Source: Lachnospiraceae bacterium UBA7598 (GTDB taxonomy: Bacteria > Bacillota > Clostridia > Lachnospirales > Lachnospiraceae). From it: a DNA stretch of 8,709 nucleotides. The stretch covers positions 6,210-14,918 of the forward strand of contig DLQV01000010.1 in the NCBI GenBank assembly GCA_002474415.1, in the 5' to 3' direction. Positions 1-6,134 of this stretch are shown in pieces. Position 1 is the stretch's first letter. Each line of letters starts with the position of its first letter. The translations under genes and the position numbers were made by a program. The notes beneath the pieces are model-generated. The model had not been told where the DNA came from. It ran no database searches and saw nothing but the letters and a program-made list of their open reading frames with translations.

Positions 1-2
1 TT

Positions 3-11
3 TGCTATAAT
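3..11 (+). promoter_or_regulatory. Extended -10 promoter of the RpiR-type gene
   Basis: The bases read TGCTATAAT, a full match to the extended -10 element TGnTATAAT. The -35 region would lie to the left of the window. Transcription would start near position 18, giving a very short leader of about 15 nt before the ATG at 33. GGAGG at 21-25 with a 7-nt spacer is the ribosome binding site. Seen directly, but the promoter is only half visible. Confidence 0.55.
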
Positions 12-32
12 ATTTTCAACGGAGGATGTTTT

Positions 33-869
33 ATGTTAGATAAATTGTATGAAGAACATAAAAATAATTTTTCAAAATCCGATTACCGGATCATGAATTG
101 TCTGATGCGCAACCAAAAAAATCTTCCCTATCTGACAACGGAAAGTCTCGCAGAAAATCTTGGTTTAAGCACTTCTACAATTTCAAGGTTTTGGGAAAAA
201 ATTGGATTTGACAATATTAAAGAATTTAAAGAATATACCCGGCGTGCAGAATACTCTACGCCGGCTTCCCGCACTTCCTCGGCGCTGGAAGTGTGGAGTA
301 CCGAAAAAAGTCATCTTCAGGACCGGAAAGTGCAATATGAAGATCACATCATGCGTACCTTGGATAAACTGGATATTTCGGTTCTGGAGGATGCAGCTTC
401 TGCAATGCTTTCTGCCCGCAATGTCTATGTGTTTGCGACAGATGCCGCACTCGGACTTGCAGACATTCTGGCATACCGTTGCAATCGTCTTGGCATTCAG
501 CTGCAGTTCATTAAAACCGGTTCCGGCATTTATGAATCCATGATGAACATTGGCAGCCGGGATCTCGTCATCCTATTCAGCTATTCGCGCCTTTTGTCTG
601 AAGTTCAGATTTTATTACGACATGCCCGAAATGTACACTATAAAACGATGTTATTTACCGATCTGCTGGCTTCCCCGGAAATTGCACAAGCAGATATGCT
701 GCTTTACAGCTACCGTGGAGAACCCAACGAATATCACTCCATGGTTGCACCGATGACTCTTTTGGATCTTCTGATCATGAAACTGACAGCTGCACGCAAG
801 GATGCCGTACCTCGTGCCGAATATCTCGAACAGTTACGGAACACTTATGCAAATTTCATTAAACGATAA
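33..869 (+). CDS. MurR/RpiR family transcriptional regulator (HTH + SIS)
   Basis: A 278-residue DNA-binding regulator, the usual length for the family. Residues about 1-77 form the RpiR-type N-terminal helix-turn-helix; the recognition helix is around residues 44-55 (LGLSTSTISRFWEKIG). Residues about 125-250 form a SIS (sugar isomerase) domain, which in relatives binds a phosphosugar and controls DNA binding. The usual ligand loops are altered: the first is ATDAALGLAD (135-144) instead of a GxGxS-type loop, and the second is FSYSRLLSE (182-190), with Arg where a Ser-Gly-x-Thr-Glu pattern is typical. The ligand therefore cannot be guessed. The start is set by GGAGG 7 nt upstream. No sugar-metabolism gene lies nearby to name a target: the next gene is convergent, and the left neighbour is outside the window. 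The family call is firm; the regulon is unknown. Confidence 0.9.
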   Translation: MLDKLYEEHKNNFSKSDYRIMNCLMRNQKNLPYLTTESLAENLGLSTSTISRFWEKIGFDNIKEFKEYTRRAEYSTPASRTSSALEVWSTEKSHLQDRKVQYEDHIMRTLDKLDISVLEDAASAMLSARNVYVFATDAALGLADILAYRCNRLGIQLQFIKTGSGIYESMMNIGSRDLVILFSYSRLLSEVQILLRHARNVHYKTMLFTDLLASPEIAQADMLLYSYRGEPNEYHSMVAPMTLLDLLIMKLTAARKDAVPRAEYLEQLRNTYANFIKR

Positions 870-898
870 GATAACTACAGTTCCTTATAAAACTTTTT
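866..898 (+). terminator. Weak AT-rich hairpin after the RpiR-type gene
   Basis: ATAAG (866-870) pairs with CTTAT (884-888) and AAC (873-875) with GTT (880-882). The loop is TACA, and a small internal bulge separates the two stems. An AAAAC stretch and T5 (894-898) follow. The stem overlaps the stop codon and is almost all A-T, so termination would be weak. A better candidate for this strand lies at 1026-1047. Confidence 0.25.
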
Positions 899-1088
899 AT
901 TCCGGTTTCCGCAAGCCTCTTGTATTCTTTTCCACAAGCTTACGTGTTACCATCATCTGATGTCCACAACCAAGACATTTCAGGCGGAAATCTGCACCCA
1001 CACGCAAAATCTCCCACTCATGACTGCCACACGGATGTGGCTTTTTTAATTTCACAATATCTCCCACTTCATACGTATACTGATTCAT
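897..1088 (-). CDS. DUF951 family small protein
   Basis: A 63-residue protein matching the DUF951 family (about 60-70 residues, widespread in Firmicutes, function unknown). The hallmark is GDIVKLKKPHPCGSHEW (residues 9-25), followed by RVGADFRLKCLGCGHQM (29-45). Cys20, Cys38, Cys41 and His43 could form a small metal site; that is inference from spacing. The start is well supported: GAGGAG lies in the last codons of the upstream sirtuin gene and its stop codon is 3 nt before this ATG, so translation is probably coupled. The role alongside a sirtuin is unknown. In other Firmicutes DUF951 genes often sit near ychF or the parB region, which is not the case here. The codons for the KPHPCG motif also form a terminator-like hairpin on the opposite strand. 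Confidence 0.9.
   Translation of the reverse strand: MNQYTYEVGDIVKLKKPHPCGSHEWEILRVGADFRLKCLGCGHQMMVTRKLVEKNTRGLRKPE
1026..1047 (+). terminator. Intrinsic terminator-like hairpin antisense to DUF951
   Basis: On the plus strand GCCACA (1026-1031) and TGTGGC (1036-1041) form a perfect 6-bp stem with a CGGA tetraloop, followed directly by T6 (1042-1047). This is a compact Rho-independent terminator layout about 157 nt past the RpiR-type stop codon. It lies wholly inside the DUF951 coding sequence, where the same bases encode the conserved Lys-Lys-Pro-His-Pro-Cys-Gly motif, so protein constraint could produce it by chance. Confidence 0.45.
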
Positions 1089-1091
1089 GTA

Positions 1092-1820
1092 CTACTCCTC
1101 TAACTGAATTTTTGAAAAAACATTTCCCAGACTATCCTGAATAAGAAGGTCCGCACGCGCATCCATCGGGGTCGCGCTTTTGTTGATCAGGACCAGTTTA
1201 TTTCCACGGTAATAATCAATCAGACCAGCTGCAGGATATACAGCCAGTGACGTTCCTCCTATGATCAGCATATCCGCATGACTGATATAAAATACCGCAT
1301 CCTGTAGTGTTTTCTGGTTCAATCCCTCTTCATAAAGAACCACATCGGGTTTCACCGGACCTCCGCAGGAGGGACAAACCGGAACCCCTTCGGAATGGAG
1401 AATATCTTCCGCACTGACAAACTGTCCACAGCGTTCACAGTAATTGCGCAATACGCTTCCATGCAGTTCCATGACGTTTTTACTTCCGGCTTTCTGATGC
1501 AGACCGTCAATATTCTGTGTTACAATTCCTTTCAGTTTTCCTGCCTTTTCCAATTCTGCAAGCTTGAAATGGGTAATATTCGGCTGCGCATCCAGACAGA
1601 GCATTTTATTCCGGTAAAACCGATAAAACTCTTCCGGATTCTGCCGGTAAAAACTGTGACTTAAAATCGTTTCCGGTGGATACTTATATTGCTGATTGTA
1701 CAACCCGTCCACGCTGCGAAAATCCGGTATTCCACTCTCGGTCGATACCCCTGCCCCGCCGAAAAATACAATATTATCAGATTCTTTGACCCATTGTAAA
1801 AACTGTTCTATTGCTTCCAT
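1092..1820 (-). CDS. Sir2-family NAD-dependent protein deacylase
   Basis: A 242-residue bacterial sirtuin that removes acyl groups from lysine side chains using NAD, releasing nicotinamide and O-acyl-ADP-ribose in the cytoplasm. NAD-binding motifs are GGAGVSTESGIPDFR (21-35) and TQNID (101-105). His120 in ELHGS is the catalytic base. Cys128, Cys131, Cys149 and Cys152 form the zinc ribbon. GGTSLAVYPAAGL (188-200) closes the Rossmann fold. Aligned on the conserved PN(x)2H segment, the Tyr-x-x-Arg pair typical of desuccinylases (CobB, SIRT5) is Tyr66-x-x-Tyr69 here, with Arg70 one step on, so acyl preference is uncertain. The segment VLYEE (161-165) differs from the more common V-x-F-G-E. AAAGGAG 5 nt upstream supports the start. 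It is the first gene of a pair with DUF951; a terminator sits in its leader. No obvious substrate such as an acyl-CoA synthetase is adjacent. Confidence 0.95.
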   Translation of the reverse strand: MEAIEQFLQWVKESDNIVFFGGAGVSTESGIPDFRSVDGLYNQQYKYPPETILSHSFYRQNPEEFYRFYRNKMLCLDAQPNITHFKLAELEKAGKLKGIVTQNIDGLHQKAGSKNVMELHGSVLRNYCERCGQFVSAEDILHSEGVPVCPSCGGPVKPDVVLYEEGLNQKTLQDAVFYISHADMLIIGGTSLAVYPAAGLIDYYRGNKLVLINKSATPMDARADLLIQDSLGNVFSKIQLEE

Positions 1821-1847
1821 ATATGCTCCTTTCTCCCCTATGCAGGG

Positions 1848-1878
1848 AAAAAAGAGGCTGCCACTTTGTGACCGCCCC
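1848..1878 (-). terminator. Intrinsic terminator of the chemoreceptor gene
   Basis: Read on the minus strand, an 11-nt arm (1878-1868) pairs with a second arm (1864-1854) around an AAA loop. There is one G-A mismatch and two wobble pairs, and the stem is followed by T6 (1853-1848). It lies about 45 nt past the chemoreceptor stop and ends about 28 nt before the sirtuin start, so it is both the terminator of one gene and part of the leader region of the next. Confidence 0.75.
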
Positions 1879-1922
1879 TGTCTTTATTCCTGCCGGAATG
1901 AACCGACTATATGATACTCAAA

Positions 1923-2984
1923 TTACTGCTGTGCTGCATCTGCATTATAAAATACATCCTGCTTCATCTCTCCTGCGATTCTCTGAGCCTCATTCAAATC
2001 ATTTGAAATGCTCTTTACAGGTACTGCTGCATCTTTGATATTCTCGCCGATGTCCGATAATTTCTGTGAATCGCCCTGCTGCTGTTCACACTGCTGCTGA
2101 ATATGACTTGCCTGATTTGCCATTTCATCCATGGAGCTTGAAATTTCCTCACTGACTGCTGCTAAGGAACTGATGGAATCAGAAATCTTTCCTGCACTCT
2201 TCTGGTTTGCGTCATTGATCTCCCATGCGGAATTGATCTTCTCGCTCATATCACCAAGTGCTTCCACTGCGGAATTTGCACTGTCCGAACTCTTTGCAGA
2301 TGCTTCCTTGATACGCTCTACAAACTCACTCATGTTTGCTGTCATAGTCTGTGTCTGTTCTGCAAGCTTGCGGATTTCCTCCGCTACAACTGCAAACCCT
2401 TTTCCGGCTTCTCCTGCACGGGCTGCTTCGATGGATGCATTCAACGCCAGCAGATTTGTCTGACTGGAAATGGAATTGATTCCTTCGATAACCTCATTCA
2501 TATTGCTGATAATATCGAAAAGTTTGTCCATATTCTGTTTCATCGTACTGGACTCACTGATCGTCTTGTCCGACAGATCGCGGATAGCAGTCAGTTCCTT
2601 CTGCCCTTCTTCAATATTTTTATAAATGGCAGATGTTTCTTCCGATGCAGAAAGAATCGTATTTGTCAGATCTTCATGCTGATGGGAAACTTCTCCTGCC
2701 ACACGGGAACACTCAGTTGCCGATTTCACAATCTCATCGGAAGCCGATGCAACAGTATGTGATACCTGTTCGATCTCATCAATATGGGAATTTAAAGCCT
2801 CATCCAGTGTCGCCGCCTGTGCCGCTGCTGATGCATTCTTTGCTGTCAGCTTTCCAAACTGATTACGTCCATTGACCAGCCGTGTATATAACTTTTCTAT
2901 TTCCGGATCCTTTGAATAATCCACGTTTTTTAGCTCCAGAACGGCCTGCAGACCGGTTCTGTCTGTTTTTTTTCCGAATGCCAT
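1923..2984 (-). CDS. Soluble methyl-accepting chemotaxis protein
   Basis: A 353-residue chemoreceptor signalling protein. The conserved hairpin tip that contacts CheA and CheW spans about residues 167-210, with the core [20 protein letters not shown] (172-191) followed by [20 protein letters not shown]. Long coiled-coil helices flank it, about 60-165 and 212-340, rich in Ser, Ala, Glu and Gln. No transmembrane segment or signal peptide exists, and the roughly 45 N-terminal residues are too short for a PAS, Cache or GAF sensor, so it is cytoplasmic with no recognised input domain. No CheR-tethering pentapeptide is seen at the C-terminus (ends ADAAQQ). AGAGGA about 10 nt upstream marks the start. 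It follows spmB on the same strand after 121 AT-rich bases that contain a candidate promoter; no terminator is visible between them. It implies a chemotaxis system elsewhere in the genome. Confidence 0.93.
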   Translation of the reverse strand: MAFGKKTDRTGLQAVLELKNVDYSKDPEIEKLYTRLVNGRNQFGKLTAKNASAAAQAATLDEALNSHIDEIEQVSHTVASASDEIVKSATECSRVAGEVSHQHEDLTNTILSASEETSAIYKNIEEGQKELTAIRDLSDKTISESSTMKQNMDKLFDIISNMNEVIEGINSISSQTNLLALNASIEAARAGEAGKGFAVVAEEIRKLAEQTQTMTANMSEFVERIKEASAKSSDSANSAVEALGDMSEKINSAWEINDANQKSAGKISDSISSLAAVSEEISSSMDEMANQASHIQQQCEQQQGDSQKLSDIGENIKDAAVPVKSISNDLNEAQRIAGEMKQDVFYNADAAQQ

Positions 2985-3030
2985 AATATAATCTTCCTCT
3001 CCAACAATACTTCAACATTTCTTTTCTTTT

Positions 3031-3059
3031 ATTTTGTACTAAATTATGTTTAAAGTCAA
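3031..3059 (-). promoter_or_regulatory. Candidate housekeeping promoter of the chemoreceptor gene
   Basis: On the minus strand TTGACT (3059-3054) is followed after 17 nt by CAAAAT (3036-3031), giving 5/6 and 4/6 matches to sigma-A boxes. The start would be near 3024, about 40 nt before the ATG. A second, perfect TTGACA lies farther upstream (3094-3089), with only a poor -10 at the right distance. The whole gap is very AT-rich. Confidence 0.45.
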
Positions 3060-3105
3060 CAGATTTTTACCAATATATGGACGTATTTTGTCAATATTTA
3101 CAGTT

Positions 3106-3630
3106 TTAGACGTTCCATACAAGAAATACACTCGCCGCAATTCCGGCGGCAGTCGCAACAAGCGCACCCGGAAGTGTATACCTTGTTTTTTTCACTTTTA
3201 CAGACATAAAATACACCGACATGGTATAAAAGATCGTCTCCGTACTGCTGAGCATAATCGACGCCGCACGTCCCAGCATCGAATCTGTACCATGTGTTTT
3301 GTAGATATCCAGTAAAAGTCCCGTCGCCGCAGAAGAAGAAAACATTTTTACCACAGCAACCGGGATCAGTTCGGTCGGAAATCCTGTCGCGGCCAGTAAT
3401 TTTCCAAGCCATCCAGAAACAAAATCCAAAAACCCCGATGCCCGCAAAATTCCTACTGCTGCCATCAGCCCGACCAGTGTCGGCATAATCTCCACCGCTG
3501 TGCGGATTCCGCTTTTTGCTCCTTCCAGAAAATCCTCATATACATGCTGCCGATGCATCAGACCGTTTCCCACAATGAGCAATACCAGAATCGGAATAAT
3601 CGCCTCCGATAAATACAGAATCAGATTCAT
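3106..3630 (-). CDS. spmB: Spore maturation protein B
   Basis: A 174-residue membrane protein close to the length of Bacillus subtilis SpmB (about 178). It belongs to the nucleoside-recognition/Gate domain family. Hydrophobic segments lie at about 9-26, 48-65, 84-108, 123-142 and 152-172. Family-like stretches include EIMPTLVGLMAAVGILRASG (47-66), FSSSAATGLL (97-106) and MLSSTETIFYT (126-136). In B. subtilis SpmA and SpmB act together so that the spore core dehydrates properly and gains heat resistance; the biochemical activity is not settled. Its ATG overlaps the spmA stop codon by 4 nt (ATGA), and GGGAGG 8 nt upstream, inside spmA, is the ribosome binding site, so the two are co-translated. 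In Bacillus the pair follows dacB; that gene is absent here. Confidence 0.95.
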   Translation of the reverse strand: MNLILYLSEAIIPILVLLIVGNGLMHRQHVYEDFLEGAKSGIRTAVEIMPTLVGLMAAVGILRASGFLDFVSGWLGKLLAATGFPTELIPVAVVKMFSSSAATGLLLDIYKTHGTDSMLGRAASIMLSSTETIFYTMSVYFMSVKVKKTRYTLPGALVATAAGIAASVFLVWNV

Positions 3631-4211
3631 TTTTCCACCCTCCCAAATGCCTGCCGGAGCTTGATGAAAATGACAGCCGCCAACGTAGAAATACTGGTGG
3701 CAATGATAGCAGGCCCCACAATTGCGGCCGGACTTACGGCTCCATACTGGCTGCGATAGGCAATGATGTTCACAGGAATCAGCTGCAGGGAAGAAATATT
3801 GATGATAAGAAAATCACACATCGCATCCGTTGCCTGGTTTGACATTTTCTGCATCCGCTTTAACTCTTTCATGGCAGAAATTCCTGCCGGTGTTGCCGCC
3901 CAGCCCAGCCCCAGAAAATTGGACACCATATTGGTTGCCATATATCTGCGCGCTGCGGAATCTTCCGGTACTGATGGAAACAAAAAACCAAGCAATGGTC
4001 CAAGTGCAGATGCCGCGCGGTTTACCATGCCTCCTTTTTCTGCAATTCTCATAAGTCCTACCCAGAATGCCATGGCCCCCGTCATTGTCAGGCAAAGGCT
4101 TACCGCTTCCTTTGCCGAGGCAAGTGCCTGATCGGTCACTGCTCCCAGATTTCCCGTCATTGCAGCATACACCACACCGACAAGAATCATTCCACCCCAT
4201 AAATAGTTCAT
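3627..4211 (-). CDS. spmA: Spore maturation protein A
   Basis: A 194-residue membrane protein, partner of SpmB and close to the B. subtilis length (about 196). The family pattern NMVSNFLGLGWAATPAG (94-110) is clear, as is the N-terminal membrane segment MNYLWGGMILVGVVYAAMTG (1-20). Further hydrophobic stretches lie at about 36-57, 132-150 and 163-184. An ATG 30 nt upstream (4241) is in frame but rejected. AGGAGG (4222-4217) sits 5 nt before the ATG at 4211, the protein aligns from that Met, and the upstream ATG overlaps the -10 box of a sigma-E-like promoter, so it would lie upstream of the transcript start. First gene of the spmAB unit; expression is predicted in the mother cell. It is divergent from the DUF885 gene. 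Confidence 0.95.
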   Translation of the reverse strand: MNYLWGGMILVGVVYAAMTGNLGAVTDQALASAKEAVSLCLTMTGAMAFWVGLMRIAEKGGMVNRAASALGPLLGFLFPSVPEDSAARRYMATNMVSNFLGLGWAATPAGISAMKELKRMQKMSNQATDAMCDFLIINISSLQLIPVNIIAYRSQYGAVSPAAIVGPAIIATSISTLAAVIFIKLRQAFGRVEK

Positions 4212-4239
4212 CCGCGCCTCCTGTTTGCGTTCTCCAATC

Positions 4240-4268
4240 ATTGTATGAGCATCTCTTTTTTCATATTC
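4240..4268 (-). promoter_or_regulatory. Sigma-E-type sporulation promoter of spmAB
   Basis: On the minus strand GAATATG (4268-4262) is followed after 14 nt by CATACAAT (4247-4240). This closely fits the published B. subtilis sigma-E pattern (KMATATT, 14-15 nt, CATACA-T), missing only the last -35 base. The start would fall near 4233-4236, about 22-25 nt before the spmA ATG at 4211. In B. subtilis the dacB-spmA-spmB operon is sigma-E dependent, which agrees. Boxes and spacing are seen; sigma-E use is inference. Confidence 0.7.
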
Positions 4269-4297
4269 CTTTTACAATCGTTTGATAAATCCAAAAT

Positions 4298-4320
4298 GAA
4301 AGGCATAGCCCAAGCCTTTC
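4298..4320. repeat. 7-bp inverted repeat between spmA and the DUF885 gene
   Basis: GAAAGGC (4298-4304) and GCCTTTC (4314-4320) are perfect inverted copies around a 9-nt centre. The element sits between the two divergent start regions, about 43 nt before the DUF885 ATG and upstream of the spmA promoter. It could be an operator or a small hairpin. There is no T-run fit for a terminator on either strand. Confidence 0.35.
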
Positions 4321-4362
4321 CCCGCATAAATTTTCTTAAGTTTTCTTACAGGAGTTTCTGGT

Positions 4363-6108
4363 ATGAAACATCTTTTGAAAAAACACCGGATGCTTTCCGG
4401 GGGGATTTTCTTGGTTGCGGTTCTCTCCATTATTTATGCAGCCATCCTCTCCCCTGCCGGAAAAAGTACCGGTTCTTTTTCTGAATTTTGTACCACGCTT
4501 TTTCGCGAAGAGATGAAATCCAACACCATGAATCTGCACTTTACGCTAAAAGATCCGGAAGCCGCCGGCATTGACTCTTATGAGATCACGCTTGGCAGTC
4601 TGTCCGGTGACAGTCCTCATAACCAGGCCCGACAGCTCAAAAAACTTTCGGAAGAACTTAAAAAATATTCGCACTGCTCTCTCGGAGAAAAAGACCGCTT
4701 AACCTGCCGGCTGCTCTCCGATTATATTTCACGCCAGCAGAACCTTGCTGCCTATCCCTATTATGATGAACCTCTGACCCCTTCCGGCGGTGTCACTTCA
4801 CAGCTGCCGGTGCTTCTGGCAGAGTATACTTTTGGCAATACTAAAGACATTGAAGATTATCTGGGTCTTCTGGCGCAGATGGATACTTATTTTTCAGGGA
4901 TTTTAGATTATGAACAAAAGAAAGCCGATGCAGGACTTTTCATGTCCGATGAAGCCTGCTTAAAAGTTATTGAAGGGTGTGAAGTTTTCACGGAACATCC
5001 CGATGACAATTTTCTGATTGATACGTTTTCCAACCGGTTAAATGCCCTGGATGGACTTACGGATACACAAAAGAATGCTTATTTGAAACAACATTCCAAA
5101 GTTTTAAGTGAACATGTCATTCCGGCTTACAGCCAGATGATCAAAGGACTTACCATGCTGCTTGGACGGGGACATAACAACTGGGGCCTCTGTAACTTTC
5201 CGGAAGGAAAAGCCTATTATGAGGCGGTCGTGTCCGCGGATACGGGCTGTGATGACAGCGTGGAAGATCTGTTTTCCCAGATTGCCAAAGCCCGGCGGGA
5301 AGATCTCACTTTCTGCCAGAATCTTTTGGAAAAAAATCCGAAACTTGCCTCTCAGTCTCCGAAACTCGATGTCTCGATGAAAGATGAAAACGCCATGCTT
5401 TCCCGACTGCAAAAAGAAATCCTTACCAACTTCCCGACACCGCCACAGACAGAAGTGGAAATCTGTCACGTTGATCCGGCACTCAGTGAGTACTTAGCTC
5501 CCGCCTTTTATATCACGGCTCCGATTGATGATATTTCACACAACCGGATCTACATAAATGATGCTAAAAATTATACGGATATCTATTACTTTACGACGCT
5601 TGCACATGAGGGATATCCCGGACATCTGTACCAGACCATCTGTACCTCCTCCTATGGTGCTCCGGAAGTCCGCTCCCTCCTCAACTATCCGGGTTACACC
5701 GAAGGCTGGGCAACCTACACCGAAATGCAGGCTTTCTATTATGCCGGACTTGATCAGGATCTTGCTTCCCTGTTACAGCACAACCAGGCTGCAACACTCA
5801 GTCTCTATGCCACGGCGGATATCGGGATTCATTATTTTGGATGGAAAAAAGAAAAAATCGCCGCATTCTGGAGCGAATACGGCGTAGATGATACTGCCAC
5901 GGTAAAAAGAATCACAGATCTGATCCTCGAAGAACCTGGAAACTACCTGAAATATTATGTTGGCTATCTGAAATTCCGCCAGATGCGTGAACAGCTAGCG
6001 CTCGAAAACAAAAGCTTTTCGGTGTCTGCATTTCACGAAGCAATCCTTCGCACCGGTCCTTCGCCTTTTTCCGTTCTCGAAGAAACCGTGCGAGATCAGT
6101 TAAAATAA
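4363..6108 (+). CDS. Membrane-anchored DUF885 family putative metallohydrolase
   Basis: A 581-residue DUF885-family protein. A basic N-terminus (MKHLLKKHRM) and a hydrophobic stretch at about 11-30 form an uncleaved anchor or signal peptide, so the body should lie outside the membrane. The C-terminal half carries the family's metal-site-like motif LAHEGYPGHLYQ (413-424: His415, Glu416, His421), followed by YTEGWATYTEM (445-455), where Glu447 could be a further ligand. This resembles zinc-peptidase architecture with a HE-x4-H spacing instead of classical HExxH. Family members are often suspected peptidases, but substrate and reaction are not established. AGGAG 8 nt upstream fixes the start. 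It is transcribed away from spmA and converges on rsmI with a 16-nt gap. A sporulation link is possible from position only. Confidence 0.88.
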   Translation: MKHLLKKHRMLSGGIFLVAVLSIIYAAILSPAGKSTGSFSEFCTTLFREEMKSNTMNLHFTLKDPEAAGIDSYEITLGSLSGDSPHNQARQLKKLSEELKKYSHCSLGEKDRLTCRLLSDYISRQQNLAAYPYYDEPLTPSGGVTSQLPVLLAEYTFGNTKDIEDYLGLLAQMDTYFSGILDYEQKKADAGLFMSDEACLKVIEGCEVFTEHPDDNFLIDTFSNRLNALDGLTDTQKNAYLKQHSKVLSEHVIPAYSQMIKGLTMLLGRGHNNWGLCNFPEGKAYYEAVVSADTGCDDSVEDLFSQIAKARREDLTFCQNLLEKNPKLASQSPKLDVSMKDENAMLSRLQKEILTNFPTPPQTEVEICHVDPALSEYLAPAFYITAPIDDISHNRIYINDAKNYTDIYYFTTLAHEGYPGHLYQTICTSSYGAPEVRSLLNYPGYTEGWATYTEMQAFYYAGLDQDLASLLQHNQAATLSLYATADIGIHYFGWKKEKIAAFWSEYGVDDTATVKRITDLILEEPGNYLKYYVGYLKFRQMREQLALENKSFSVSAFHEAILRTGPSPFSVLEETVRDQLK

Positions 6109-6134
6109 AGTCTCTCCATCCTTTTTATTTTAAC
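6099..6134. terminator. AT-rich convergent hairpin shared by the DUF885 gene and rsmI
   Basis: Positions 6100-6109 (TTAAAATAAA) pair perfectly with 6124-6133 (TTTATTTTAA), closed by G6099-C6134, around a 14-nt loop. The arms contain both stop codons: each gene ends in the codons TTA AAA TAA. The position suits a bidirectional transcription end, but a nearly pure A-T stem is weak. I see no GC-rich terminator in the gap. Confidence 0.35.

Noticed and set aside
3068..3105. A sigma-D (flagellar) promoter for the chemoreceptor gene
   Set aside because: TAAA followed about 15 nt later by TCCATATA only vaguely resembles the GCCGATAT box; too many mismatches to claim.
3098..4200. Long alternative frames inside spmA and spmB (for example 3098-3412 and 3814-4200)
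   Set aside because: They are shadows of the real frames: Cys- and Arg-rich composition, no family resemblance, no start signals.
4209..4241. Extending spmA to the in-frame ATG at 4241 (204 residues)
   Set aside because: The extra codon overlaps a sigma-E-like -10 box and has a poor ribosome binding site. The ATG at 4211 has AGGAGG at a good distance and matches the family N-terminus.
5104..5469. A 121-codon frame antisense to the DUF885 gene
   Set aside because: There is no ribosome binding site or recognisable domain, and the sense strand is a clear full-length family member.
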